From Lytechinus variegatus (Eukaryota > Echinodermata > Echinoidea > Temnopleuroida > Toxopneustidae): a stretch of 64,000 nt of DNA. Positions 25,721 to 38,562 of this stretch are shown here, one piece after another. Numbering within the stretch: the stretch's first letter is position 1; each line of letters opens with the position of its first letter. A program made the position numbers and the translations under genes. Location of the stretch: the NCBI RefSeq assembly GCF_018143015.1, contig NC_054746.1, positions 16,545,532 to 16,609,531 on the forward strand, in the 5' to 3' direction. Under the pieces are notes generated by a model. The model was not told the DNA's origin, ran no database searches, and was given only the letters and a program-made list of their open reading frames with translations.

Positions 25721-27744
25721 CAGGGGCCGATTGCACGAAAGGGTATTTCCAAGGACCGTCTTTCGTGTCGCCCATCTTTTATACGCTACAAGCGGGGGCC
25801 GGGGGTGTTCCTGAAATTTATGATAAAGAATAAGATTCGTTAGCTTGCTTTTAATAATAATAGGGTGTCTGAAGCCACACTGAAAAGTGTCAGCATAAAA
25901 CAGGCTGATTTAGGGGCACTCACACAACATGCGAGGTTAGTAATACTAACCTCGCACAACGCATGTGGTTTCATAGTGGACTTTGACGTTTTCATTCATC
26001 ACACGAATGTGAGGGAATTAGAAACGCCAAACGTTTCAGTATTTCTCCACTAATGATTTCTTTTTAATAAATTTAGTTTAAAAAAACAAAATGAAGTGGA
26101 AATTATTTATAAAACTGTTTTTATCGCTTACCTCCAAGTCTCAACCAGGATACTCCGTTCGATCCGTCCTTAATACTGCGGTGGAAAATACGCAAACAAC
26201 AATCGAAAAGCAATTTTTCGTATCGAACATTCTCAATTCAAGTCGTCAGCGCATAATAGGAAATTGTACCAAAAATCAACAGGTTGCATCTCATGTATAT
26301 ACTTATTGGTAAAGTACGCCATCTTTTGACAAGATGATGATGAAAGTGGATTGAACGAGCAAGAAAATAATGCTGATCGCCTAGAATGCAGCTAGCTTGC
26401 AACACCGTAAACAAAGGTACGGTAGGCACTTAAGAACCAAGTTTGAAAGGACACTCGTAAAATTACGTCACTCTCGCGATGAATAATCATTAGATCGTGG
26501 TCGTGCGTGTTCAATAAAAACTCTCTGCATGCATGCACTCAGTGTGTATTGAACACGCACGACCACGATCTAATGAATATTCATCGGCGAGAGTGACATA
26601 ATTTTACTTGGTTCTTAAGTGCCTACCGACTTTGAAATAATATCGCGCGCCCTCTTTAGGCAAAAGTTGATATCAACGCTGATCAAGAGGCATCTACGTG
26701 AAGATCACGAAAAATGCTCTTATTTTATTCAAAACAACACCAAACAGAATTCAACAAACGATCCATATGGTTCGGTAAGTGTCATAGAATAAATATAATG
26801 CTTAGCTACGATGTAAAGTCATAGTTATTTTAGTAAAAAGGGTGTGAAAGATTCGCGTGCACCAGGTGCATATGAATCCTTCACACACGAGACGATTTGA
26901 AACCATGACTCTGTGATTTAGGGGAAAATATGGCACATATTTTTCGGGATGTTCAGGCTACTAGAAAAATGTGATCTGAATTGATTATTAACTTGTGTTT
27001 GGCATGTATGGAAAGAGAAAATTCAGGGGCTTCTTTTGACAGTAAGGACAAGTTTATATGATCATTCTAAATAAGGATTTAGAGATAAATTGCAAACCCT
27101 TATTTTTGTGTGTGTTGAGATTGCCATTTCCCCATGCGTTTTCTATGGGAAAATGAAATTTCTGTTTTGCACAATTTTTTCACTTTGTCGCAATTTTTCA
27201 TTGTGATCTGGTTTCCAAATCTTTATAAAAATCATACCATCAGAAAGAGCATAAGAAATCCTATTTAACTCTTTATGGACAAGTTTTTGGCATTAATACT
27301 AAATTTATAACAGCTCTCGGAAGCTAAAAATTTGGATTTGTGTGTGTCCATTTCTTAACTACACAGTCTATGGCAGAAAAATGCTGAAAATTTACCTAAT
27401 TTCATTCTTCTTTTTTGCAGCCAATAATTGGATTTTTTTCAAAAATGTTACATTTCTGTAAGTCTGAAGGTCATTTCTCTTCAAATTCACAAAGAAAATG
27501 TGATATTTTCTTGAAATAAGAAAAATAATTTTTTTCTCCAGACACCCTACTTTTAAATCAAATTTTATACAATTTCATGATATATCACATCATTTTTATA
27601 AACAAATATTTTGTTTATGTTAACGGACGAGTGAAATATGTTTGCAGATGATTTATTTAAAATGCGTTTCACATGGCGCATCATAATTGATGGGCGACAC
27701 GAAAGACGGTCCTTGCAAAGACCCTTTCGTGCAATTGGCCCCAG
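25721..27744. mobile_element. 2-kb element with about 55-bp inverted ends
   Basis: The left end (CAGGGGCCGATTGCACGAAA, then a further 35 bases through 'gtgtcgcccat') recurs inverted at 27,688-27,744 with about five mismatches. An inner inverted pair, TAGGGTGTCTG at 25,861 and CAGACACCCTA at 27,539, suggests a second element nested within. The CAG start recalls hAT, but no 8-bp duplication was found. A hairpin MITE sits inside at 26,420. No transposase frame. Confidence 0.6.
26420..26628. mobile_element. Hairpin MITE with CGGTAGGCACTTAAGAACC ends
   Basis: The terminal 22 bases are exact inverse copies. Inside, arms of about 60 bases around 'cgtgcgtgttcaata' and 'tattgaacacgcacg' are nearly perfect inverse copies, leaving a short loop with 'tgcatgcatgca'. 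It lies inside the 25,721-27,744 element. Confidence 0.75.
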
Positions 27745-28330
27745 CTATCCTATGCGTGAGATTTTCTGTGAATCTGAGTGAGATCACAGACATTGTGTAC
27801 AATGTATATGGGGATAGGCTGTGATACTTGCGTGAGACAGAGATTTGAAGGGATGAACAAGAGTCCAAAATGCTTGAGTCTCGCGCATAATGCGTGAGAC
27901 TTGGTAGCTCTGTAGACCCCCCTATATATATATTTTTTTTTTGAGGGGGGGGTCTGAATATGATAGAATAAATAAATGTGAGAAGGGGGGTGGGAGAAAG
28001 TTAAAAAAAAGAAGGAAGAAAGAAATTCTAATGGAAAGAAAAAGGTTTCCTTCATTCTTTGAAAGAAACAAAGAAAGATGAAAAAACACCAAAAAAGAAA
28101 AGAAAAGTTCTACTTGAAAAGAATTAAAGAATGAAGGAAATATAAAAAGGTAAGTAAAAAGAAGGGAAGAAAGAAAAATGACCAGAGAGAGAAAGAATCA
28201 AAAGAAAGCGAGGAAAGATTGGAAATAAAGATGGACAGAACAAAAAAAGTCAAGCAGGAAGGATAGAAGGATGCAGAAAGGATAGAAAATAAGGAAAAAT
28301 GAAACAGAGTAAAAAGTTCAAACTTCAAAG
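27745..28330. other. Spacer with purine-rich low-complexity tract
   Basis: 27,960-28,320 is an A/G-rich simple-sequence run. No gene is supported. Confidence 0.5.
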
Positions 28331-28480
28331 GAGCAAAATACGGGATGTGTGTCTGGTTTATTTTGTCAGCGGCAGTGACTTCTTTCCTGTCCCATTGACT
28401 TTGTAGACAACCATGACAACAAGCGCACACACACTGACACACACGAGAAGAGAGGTGACTTATTTCAGGATAAGGCCGAA
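28331..28480 (+). repeat. Dispersed repeat R copy 1
   Basis: About 125 bases with 'tttgtcag(c/t)ggc', 'gacttctttcc', 'cccattgactttgta', a CA-rich stretch and 'ggataaggcc' match, in the same order and strand, a segment at 44,648-44,785 upstream of GNPNAT1. The order of conserved blocks argues for common origin, most simply an old mobile element. Confidence 0.55.
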
Positions 28481-28710
28481 CCTGGCCGATCATTTTTTTT
28501 TTTTTTTGTTGAGTGATTGTGTTTGTGAGCAATCATGTACGTATTTATATATTATAGCATATATAGCCTCTACAGGGAACTTTTCATACTGTGCCGGTGG
28601 CCAGTCAATTTTAAATTGCCTTGGCTGTGCAAAGTTTACTTTCTGCTGTTGTCGATATCAGGGTTGACTTGAGTTGAAGCAATTTTTTTTTTTTTTTTGG
28701 CATTTGTCAG

Positions 28711-28853
28711 CTGGCGTTGATGTTCAGACTGATGAGGCCATGAAAAGGCTGCTGAACCGAGCAGGATTTAGAAGAACAATATATCGATCGCGTTATGAAA
28801 TTTTCATCATGTACAGAATGCAAACTAAGGCCAAAATAACTTCAAATATCTGA
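28711..28853 (+). CDS. Candidate terminal coding exon, unknown protein
   Basis: A long T-tract and CAG at 28,708-28,710 precede 143 bases open in one frame (phase 2) to TGA at 28,851. The product reads GVDVQTDEAMKRLLNRAGFR followed by RTIYRSRYEIFIMYRM and a short tail. The composition is protein-like (amphipathic, Arg-rich) and richer in GC than its surroundings. I recognise no family and found no convincing partner exon; it may be a relic or a chance open frame. Confidence 0.2.
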
Positions 28854-29640
28854 AAGACAAATTATTATTGTTCATAAAAATTACTGGGATGTTTCATCGT
28901 TCGCGAGCTTCAAATCACGAATACCAACACCAAACTTGAAATTATTGTCAAAACCAGCTGTAATGCCTCTTATTATTCAGCGAGACGACATTCAACACCA
29001 GCACTTAACACAAACTGCTGGAAATTCGTCATATTTTCTGAGGTCACTCCCAACAACCAGCCTCATTTCAAGTATGGTGATGTGGCCGGTGTTAGAATGA
29101 AGTGGGTCTTGTATTTGTTGGGTCTTGAAACCTCAAAATATGAAATAGACATACATGTAGCGTCTACTGTAATTTTTCAAGAAAGATTAAAATTTGCTTC
29201 TGAAACTGCAGCCATGAAAAGTATTTGAGCCCCCAAAAGACGTGTTGTTTACAACTTTGTCTTTGCACTTTTTTGCAGGCAGATGCAGCTGTGGGCTGGT
29301 ATGGATGAAGGCACATTGAAAACATGTTTAATTGTGTAATACTTCTCCTCTATTGTTTATGGCACACACATTCACATGTCCATCTAGCAATGAATTTTAA
29401 TAGTTTGAATAATAAAAAGTGAAGATTAATGATTGATGATTATCCCAGAGTGACAATTTGCAACTGAATAAATGAAAATGCTTCCCTTTCCTCTTTAATG
29501 TAGCAAACATTTCATGAGCTTTTATGACAACCATGTTGAAAATTGTTTATTCCCAGCATAATATATTTAAAGTATTGTTAATGGGATGTTACAAATAATG
29601 CAAGACCTAATTCTTCACTACTTTATGAACCCTCGTTTTG
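28854..29640. other. Spacer, nothing firm
   Basis: There is an acceptor-like T-tract and CAG at about 29,278, followed by a short open stretch, but no gene can be supported. Confidence 0.35.
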
Positions 29641-30577
29641 TTGTCTCACCTGCATAGCAGAGTGAGACTATAGGCGCCGCTTTTCCAATGGCGACGGCAG
29701 CGTCAACATCAAATCTTAACCTAAGGTTAAGTTTTTGAAATGACATCATAACTTAGAAAGTATATGGACTTAGTTCATGAAACTTGGCCATAAGGTTAAT
29801 CAAGTTTTACTGAACATCCTATTAGAGTTTCATGTCACACGATTAAGGTCAAAGGTCATTTAGAGTCAATGAACTTAGAGCATGTTGGGGGAATCAACAT
29901 CAAAATCATAACCTGAGGTTAAGTTTTCGAAATGTCATCATAACTTAGAAAATATATGGACCTAGTTCATTAAACTTGGACATAATGTTAATCAAGTATC
30001 ACCAAACATCCTGCATGAGTTTCACGTCACATGACCAAGGTCAAAGGTCATTTAGGGTCAATGAACTTTGGCTGAGTTGGGGGGTATCTGTTGAATTACC
30101 ATCATAACTTTGAAAGAAGTATGTTGGTCTAGTTCATAAAACTTGGAAATAAGAGTAATCAAGTATCACTGAACATCCTGTGCGCATTTTGGGTCACATG
30201 ACCAAGGTCAAAGGTAAATGAACTTTGGCCATAATGGGGGTATCTGTTGAATTACCATCATAACTTTGCAAGTTTATTGATCTGACTTTTGAAACTTGGA
30301 CATAAGAGTAATCAAGTATCACTGAATATTCTGTGCAAGTTTCAGGTCACATGATCAAGGTCAAAGGTCATGTGAGGTCAATGAACTTTGGCCATGTTGG
30401 GGTTTTTTGTTGAATAACCATCATATCTCTGTAAGTTTATTGGTCTAGTTCATAAAAAAGGGAAATAAGAGTAACCTTCCTAAATCTTGTGCGAGTTATA
30501 GTAGTTTTCAAAGTCAGCACTGCTGCTATGTTGAATCGCATGATGCAGGTGAGACGGCCAGAGGCATTCCACTTGTT
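29641..30577. mobile_element. DR1-bearing TIR element, family E copy 1
   Basis: It opens with TCTCACCTGCATAGCAG and closes with the inverse ATGCAGGTGAGA. The interior is about five diverged tandem units of 160-195 bp. Each unit has 'catcataactt', 'tcaagtatcactgaacatcct', 'ggtcacatgacc' and 'aaggtcaaaggtca' phrases. Perfect AGGTCAAAGGTCA sites lie at 29,846, 30,038 and 30,358. No reading frame. Confidence 0.75.
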
Positions 30578-31265
30578 GCTTATACTAGCCAAGTAAAACA
30601 TCGCTTTATTCCAAACATTTTTTCGAGTTTAGAAAAAATCAAATGATTTCCTTATTTTCTCTTTTCATTATTCCCATTTCTTGAAATTTGACAGATGGCC
30701 GCTTATAGTATCTTTGTGTGTCAGACTGTCAGTCTTGTTTGAGTCATGCATACAAAATACATGTGTGCCAAGAGCCAGGGCAGAAGTCATTGTTAAATGT
30801 CCAGTGCTTGTTAAATGCCAATGTGTAAGAATTTTCGAATGCACTAACAGTCATGATTCATTTTCAGTAAGTTTTTTCGACAACTTTATTTTCAAAATTG
30901 AGTCAAATCTTTAAACTTGTTATCTGCGATATTTTGTTATTTTGTTACTATTTCATGTAATAGATATCTGAGTTACACTATTTAATTGGGATCTGCTAAA
31001 CATTTGATTAGTTTGACTTGTGGAAATTCTGATCAGCAGAAAGTCATTTTATTCATACGATTGTTCAGTGTTTACTCCAAGTCTCCAAGGCCTATTTTTT
31101 GTCTCATATTTACATGTTAATTCTGCTACTTATTTTGCAGATAAAAGAACATTCTCCTGACATACAGGACAAACAGATACAGGAGATCAGCTGATTCTGG
31201 AAGATAAATGCAGTGATGATGTGATATTAGTGCAATCTTAATGCAGAAAGCTGTGACTATTGACT
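30578..31265 (+). promoter_or_regulatory. NDUFAF1 5' region
   Basis: A good acceptor (TTATTTTGCAG at about 31,130-31,140) lies 125 bases before the start codon, so the NDUFAF1 5' UTR is probably spliced here from a first exon that I cannot place. No TATA box is evident. Confidence 0.4.
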
Positions 31266-32871
31266 ATGGCAATGATTCCAAAGCATCTTGTTTGTCGTTT
31301 GAGGGAGAACATGTGGAGGACACTTCGGCAGTTCAAGCAAAGCTCATATCTTCAGAGACAATCGATAGCTATTCCTTTCCTTTCAAATAGTAGACTGAGT
31401 AGCTCGGATCAAAGAAGCAAGAGCAGAGAAGGTTATTTCTCCTTCTTAAATAGGAATGTCAAACTCTTAGGTGAGGAAATGTGGACTAAGATTAGAAGTC
31501 CAAACCTTGACACTATGTTTGACCAGAACCGAGTGTTGTGGCATTTTAACGGACCTGAGAGTATCGATGACTTCATTGTCCATACTGATGCTGAGATTGG
31601 AGGGAGAAGTACTGCAGGATTGACTGTCAGTCGCAACAATAAGCTGCTGTTTCATGGTAATCTCTGCACAGAGGTTCCAAGGGATGGAGAAACTAAAAGA
31701 AGTGGATACTGTGCTTTGAGATCCAAACAAGCTTATGTGAGTAAACCAAACTCAATCTTATGTTTAACAAATCTGTAGAAGATACCTCTTTACAAGAAGA
31801 CGTTAACTTGATATCAGCAGGAATATAATTTTGTTGAATGGAGTTGAAATACTCAAATAGCTTTATAGTATTCAGTAAAAAGTATATATAATATGACAAA
31901 AATATAAAAGTATTTTTTATCGGTAGGCAATTTTCAATTTCAAGTATTTGTCTGATTTAGGAAACCTTTAGTGTGTTTCAGACTAAAAAATGTTTTCGTA
32001 TTACCGTATTTTATTTTACTATTTTTTAACCAATTTATTAATTAAGTATTTTTTTAAGCAAAGTTACGAGCTTGCAATCTTTTATCCTTTATGGGTTTTT
32101 ATACATGACAGAAATCCTTCAATAGGAAACAAGCAATGGACCTAACACCATTCAATGTCTTGAAGATGAGGGTACGAGGAGATGGTCGTGCATACATGGT
32201 AAACCTGATGATCAAGGGCTTCTTCACCGATTCTCATGATGATGTTTGGAGTTACTTCATGTTCACACGAGGTGGACCATATTGGCAAGATATTACGGTA
32301 AGGATCAGTATTAAATATTCTTAAGCTGAAGGATTGAATACAGTGTCTACAGGATTCATCAGTTTCTATTTTGTCATTCATTTAGAATCTCCTGTGTTCT
32401 GTTTTCTAAAATCCAAATTCTGTGTTCTAAGCACGAAATTGTTCTCTGTTGATATGTACAAAACAATTGTAAATAGCAAAAATTCTAAGAAAAGCATAAG
32501 TATCCAATATATTTGCAGTTAAACTTGATGAGAATGGTCAAAACTGAGCACGATAAACAAATATGATTTTCTACTGATACTTGTTTCATTGGATTTCCCC
32601 TGATTTACTGTCTATTTTCCATATGTCTATTCTTGATTCCTTTTTCTTTTCCAAACTTGTGCAGATCCCATTCACCAAGTTCTTCATGTCAAGCAAAGGT
32701 CGAGTCCAGGACAAGCAGACCCCACCAGATTTGGAATCTGTCAATGCTATTGGTCTGACTATGGGAGATGCCGTGGATGGAGAGTTTACGCTTGAAATAG
32801 ACTCCATATCCGTCTCATACGACGCAACTTACACAGAGGAATATACATATGAAATGTACAAATCACACTGA
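31266..32871 (+). CDS. NDUFAF1: Complex I intermediate-associated protein 30, mitochondrial
   Basis: Three coding exons join in phase 0: 31266-31736, 32112-32297 and 32665-32871, giving 287 residues (human about 327). The introns are GT-AG. The first ATG at 31,266 is chosen because it opens an Arg-rich, acid-poor N-terminus typical of mitochondrial import. The CIA30 domain runs from about residue 89 to the end, with VLWHFNGPESIDDF, GYCALRSK, MRVRGDGRAYMVNL, YFMFTRGGPYWQDI, IPFTKFF, GLTMGDAVDGEF and the terminal EEYTYEMYKSH. The family is an assembly factor of the MCIA complex that matures the membrane arm of complex I in the inner membrane. Nothing is truncated. Confidence 0.95.
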
Positions 32872-33737
32872 GGAAGGAGTGATGAATTTAACTAGTGCAT
32901 TCAAGAACATGATAATGCTGCCTGATCTAATGATTGCATTTTATACAGTGAAGGCATTTGATTCAATTTTGTATGGGAGAAAAGCATTTGTGTGCATTAT
33001 TTTTTTATTGATGCAAAAGGACACAAGAAATCAAGGCCTGTGAGAGGGGTATCAAGGCCAGTCACAGCCATGGCCTTAGATGATATTGACTAATTTAAGC
33101 CCTGATATGTGCATACTATCGTGCAAACTCGATGTTCTTATTTTCATTTGGGTCAAAGGTCATAGCTTAATGCCACATTAATTAGGTGGCTTCATTTCAT
33201 ATCATGATATATTTTGATCAATTCAAACACAGTCCAATGTGTACACACATTGGTGCCAATGACTTCTTGGTCACTTCATAGAACATCTTGGAACATTAAT
33301 CATAAAGTTGAAATTCTCAAATAGTGATATTTGGTTGGTTTTTAAATCAACATTCACCCTGGATGTGTGTTATGTATCTGATTTGGTGGAGGCATTAATG
33401 TGTGCTGTGCAGTCATATTTCTCCATTTTAAACAAGTGATGCAATTATCTCCCTCCCCTTTCTCTACACCAGGTAAGCTGTCAGTGAAGTGATTTGGGAA
33501 GGTATTCTAGTCGTGGATCTAGCTGGATTAGACACAGAACCATACCAAATTGTCTTTACACAATACTCGGCATCTCAAAACTAGTGTTTCTAATCCAGCT
33601 AGATCCGCGCCTGAGCTTGTATAATAATATACTGCCCGATAGAGTAGCAAAAAAGAGCTGAGCCACTTGTAAACCAAACAACCAGATGCTGCTGATTGTA
33701 CGTCAACGGACAGATACAGATAATATTGCATAATAAA
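32872..33737 (+). other. NDUFAF1 3' UTR, inferred
   Basis: AATAAA at 33,732-33,737 is a plausible poly(A) signal 860 bases after the stop. The stretch holds no other gene and contains the hairpin at 33,510-33,608. Confidence 0.4.
33510..33608. repeat. Imperfect hairpin in the NDUFAF1 downstream region
   Basis: GTGGATCTAGCTGGATTAGA near 33,513 is inverted as TCTAATCCAGCTAGATCCGC near 33,587. The arms are about 24 bases and enclose a loop of about 50. It could be a small MITE or a transcribed hairpin in the 3' UTR. Confidence 0.6.
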
Positions 33738-34703
33738 GGCATTAAATCGAATATTTTTCAAATTGAATTTTTTCTTGGTTAGTTGTCATCTGTTTTGAGC
33801 TGTTAATCACATGACTTCAACAAGCTTATTGGGCATTCAGACCTGTTTGTAAATGTAATATTGCAATGTGGTACCTATACAATTAAAAATCCCAAGGCAT
33901 CAATGTTTTTTTTAAATATGGTAATTTTTCAGTTTTTCCAGTATTCAACATTTTTAAAGAAAAAATCCCTACATTTTCATTGGTCCCTCAACATTTGCAC
34001 CATAAAGGGAAATATTTAACGTAGTATTATGCCATTTAGGGGTGCATTTTGCATAATCTTGTCACTATCAACATCGTTTGGTGATAAATACTGACACCAA
34101 GTTGCTTGGACATCATGGGTACCACTGTAGTTAATCACTGAAGTTAATCACCCCTCACTGGGTGGGTAGTCAAATGGTTAAGACAAACACACACACAAAA
34201 AAATAAAACAGACCCAAGTCAAAACAATTATCTAGTATAATAACTCACCACACAAACAAATACTGCATAAAATCTGTTGTTTTGTTATTAATATATTCAA
34301 TTCATAATTACAGAAGTTTTTTTAAAATTGAATAATTTACCATTTATGAATACAATCATATCTTTTTTATGAGTCAAAGGTACTACTTTCACTTCTCAAT
34401 ATGAGAAAGCAAATTTGTTTGAAATCAAAGATTAAAGATAAACAAGAAATGTTAAATTTTCTGCTGAAAATAATACATTACATATTGCTACATAATAACA
34501 ATACTGCACCATTTATAGGTTAAGTTCCTCTAGTATTTGTAAGTTATCCAACTTAGACAACACTTTGTCTGCTCAGGAGTTTGTGCACCATGCTTATCAA
34601 ACTTTAGTCAATAAAATTGCAGGATATCGTAAGCAAATCACACCTACATTTTGATTGTACAATGTCATTGTGCTTTTCAGCAACATTTGTTGGTAAATGC
34701 CAC
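33738..34703. other. AT-rich spacer, nothing recognised
   Basis: No exon-like sequence and no clear repeat ends. Confidence 0.45.
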
Positions 34704-35616
34704 TTAAGGACGTTCCCCAGTTATGTTTGTGCGCATCCCTGTCTGCACGTATTTTACCCATGTGCGTTGACGTCACAATAAGTGAACAGGTGAGTTATCA
34801 GCTGATTTTTCCAAACATCTGCACTCTAACAGCAAATCTTGAATTTGTTATTTTACAAAGCTGACTATTGAACAACTTATTAAATGCCTCTATCTCTTCA
34901 GAATCCATGACTCAGCAGTACTGTGAAATACTAGTATGCCGAAAAATGACCACAGGTTTATATAAATGGGATAGTGGTGTAGAATTTTTTCTTTATGAAG
35001 ATAGAAGTATTTTGACACAATTTGTTTTTAAAAGCACATCTGCTCCAACAAAAGTGCTGATATTTTGAAAACGAGCACATGAACCCCCAATTTTTAACGT
35101 TCACACCTCTTTATGACACCTTTCTCTACAACCATGCAAAATTTGGTGGAAATAACATGGGTTTGAATGAAATTCAGCATTTATTGTACTTCTTAAAGTT
35201 TTAATATAAATTTCACATTTTTAGATACTTTTTTGTCTTTTTTCACATCTGATTTTCAAAATTGAATGTAGTTCTACCCTTTAAAGAGCTAAAAATAGCA
35301 ATGTGAGTGGATTCTTGTTATTTATTGAATATTTCTTAACCAAAAATGTAAAATTTGGGAAAATTAGATAGGTTTTGACTGAGAAATAGAGGTTTAAACT
35401 CAACGTTATGATCTTGTGGGGTTTCAAAACGCAAAATTATTTTATTGCGCATTTCTCACTTTCAAATGGGTAAACTTCAATGCTTCATAGCAAAAAATTA
35501 AGCACATGAACCAATGTTACTTTTTACATATTTGGAATAATTAGGAGCTTAAGTATCTCAGTGCAAAATTTGGTAAAAATGACATGGATTTCATTTCAAC
35601 TGTGGAACGTCCTTAA
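34704..35616. mobile_element. TTAA-target element with GGACGTTCC ends
   Basis: TTAA at 34,704-34,707 and 35,613-35,616 bracket inverted ends GGACGTTCC(C/A)CAGTT. The 905-bp interior has no transposase frame and no long secondary inverted repeat. It is a TTAA-type non-autonomous transposon, distinct from families A to D. Confidence 0.75.
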
Positions 35617-38562
35617 GGTAGCCTTTTCTCACCTATCACATTTTAGGGTTACAAATTTTGCTATGCTTTCTACCATTTTTCTTTTTTTAAGTTTTCAATG
35701 TTTTCTAAATGACACCAAGGAATATGTTTAGAAGAACACCACATCTTTATTTTAGAAAATAAAACTTGGGTCTCCATTAGCGTGGACCATGGTCTAACTA
35801 AATTATGTGAATGATTTGAGTGTCAAATAAACTGTAGTATGTAACCTTTCACAATTGACTAGAGTTAAAACACAATCAGAGTTTAAATCACACCCATTTT
35901 CAGATATAAGGCCATAGTGTCTATTCTAATGTGTTAGGTTATTTAGGGTTCCAAATTTGAATATGAATTCTGCATCTGGGGCACATTTGTGAGGTTGTTG
36001 GAAATAAATGGGTAGCAAGATGTATGGATAGAGTGACTATTCTTCCCCCTGGAATATCTTGAAATAAAAGTAACACAAGCTGGTAAGTGATATTGGCGAT
36101 CAAGTTTATCATCAGAGTTGTACACACAAGTATTTTGTGAAAGTGAAATTGAGGTAAATTTTAAAGTTCTAATTCTACATCTGAGTTGGAAGAACTTTCA
36201 TACTTAATAGTTTTCCCCTCTCTTTAATCAAATCAACTTGTTCGAGGTAGAGCTAACCTTCAAAAAGTAAATGAACACAGATATTTTTTTTGTAAATTCA
36301 AGGCACTGTCATCAAACTCATCACAGAATGTCCCTTCACTTTATAATGATTGTTAATTTGGTCAAGTTTAGACTTGAGTCCTAGGGGACAAAAATATTTA
36401 TGTCATAATAATAAGCTTTTTGATTTTTTTTGTTTTATTCATTCAATTTTGTACATTTATCAGTATTTAAAAAAGAATTCTGCAACATGATCAGTTGGTC
36501 CATATACTGCACTCTGAAGGTGTTTTAGTTTGCTAGAATAACACACTGGTGTTTGTGTTCCACAACCACAAAAAAGGAAATAAAACAAAGGAAATGGTGA
36601 AATATATTCTTTTCAAATATACCATCAAAATCTATGAAAAAATGGCATCCAAATTAAAATAAATGAATTTTATTCTCTACATCTTTGTTGTTTTTTACCA
36701 CTATTCAAATACAATTTGGGAGATAATTATATAGGCTGGAAAATATTAATTTGAGGCAGGATGGAACATGCGCTACTCAAAATTCATCAAAGTATAGGAT
36801 CATGAAATTTGAAAAATTGTCAATGTCCCTCTTGAAATCACCTAAAAAGTATTGTGTGTTACCCCTCATGGTTGCATACTAATCACATTATTTTCTTTGA
36901 CATTCCATACAGTAAAGCATTTTCATTACCAAATTGGCACATAAGGTGACAAAACCAAATCAACAACAGTATTTTAATAGTAGTATCAGAAGTAGTAGTA
37001 AAAGTAGGTTGATGACTTAATAAAGACATTCATGATATCACAATAGTGATAATTCAATATAAAATCATTAAGAATAATAGAGTAATGGAAAGTTGGAAAT
37101 TCATGTACAAATCACCATCTAAATTGCACAAATAATCAATTTCTTAGAGCCATGCCTTTTAGAAGTGTAACACCCACACACACACACACAATATTCCCTT
37201 ATAAATGAAAAGACATAATTTTATCATTCTCAATTATTACAAATAAATTGATAAAATAATGATGTTCATAATTTTAATTGGTATTCCACATGCTATAATG
37301 GTCTTCCATTCTAACCATTCATCTACTATACAGTAAATGAATTAAATTAGATAAATAAAATAGTCATATACTTTTTATTATTATCTACAGAAAAATGTAC
37401 ATTTATAAAATATAAATATGAGCATCAAAAACTGATACACTAGTGTCCAAGCAAAACATGTAATGCATATAGTGGAAGATTAGATGGAATGAAACTTTAA
37501 ATAGACAACAGTACCAAATAAATTAAACCACGCATGAGGTTCAGCCAAAATAGTGACAAACAGTAGTGAAAATAAATATTACATTGCCAATACATATAAG
37601 ATCCTCATAAGGAAGCAGTTTACGGTAATCACCAAAGTTTCTTTGGTTAATAGGTTGAACTATTTGGCACAACTACTAGACCCTGTCTAAAGTTCTGTAG
37701 TGTAAAGATTCAATAATGTAAGATTCATAGGGCCTTATACAAATCATATGAAAGACTTATTAAAATATGTTTGCACTGATATGTGAAAATCTAATTTTCA
37801 CAATTAAATTTGTTTCCTCATTCTCTATAAAACAGAATAAGAACATTTTTCTTCATAAGACCCATTCAAACACTTTACAATGTTCCATGGAAGCTTTCTT
37901 TTTTTTGGGGGGGGGGGTCATACACCCCTGCCTGGGCTGGTTGTCATCTAAGAGAGAAATACAGCAAATGTTTGCAACAAAAACGAAAAATGGCTATTTA
38001 TTGTAAAGGAAGGGTTTTAACCATCTAACCATAAATAATAACCAAGAAGCATGGGATCAAAGGTCACAAGGATCAATGTAAAACTTAGAAATACATCTTT
38101 CTTGTGAAAACTGAATAACCAATTGAGGGATCTATTTTAAATTTGGCTCATGTATGGACATTCATGTGAAAATAATCCTTATCATTTTCATCATTTGGGA
38201 GTCACAAGGTTGAAGATTTCAGAGGTCATTCGAAAATTGTATAAGTTGTATGTCAAATGTCTTTTTGATCTGGCAATAGCAGGGACACGTGTTTCGGCTG
38301 AACACAGTCTAGAATCAATCTCATCTGACAATGAATTCAACTTTCCCTAGATTTTACTCATTAACATGAAATGCAAAAGTATTTAATTGAATACAACATT
38401 ATTACATCTCTTAGGCACACAAAATGTAGCAACAGTTATAAACTACAACTGCACTTATCCTGATTCTTTTGCTTTTCCACTTAAGCTGAAGATTGATGAA
38501 GACACCTGACCTGCAATTAACTGTACTCACGATTAAAATGATATCTTGGTCTGAAATGATCA
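35617..38562. other. Long AT-rich stretch between NDUFAF1 and GNPNAT1
   Basis: It is low in GC, with small simple repeats (for example a CA run at about 37,173-37,190 and a G-run at about 37,905). It contains no exon-like sequence on either strand. The right end must include the GNPNAT1 3' UTR (minus); TTTATT at about 37,996-38,001 could be its poly(A) signal. Confidence 0.4.
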
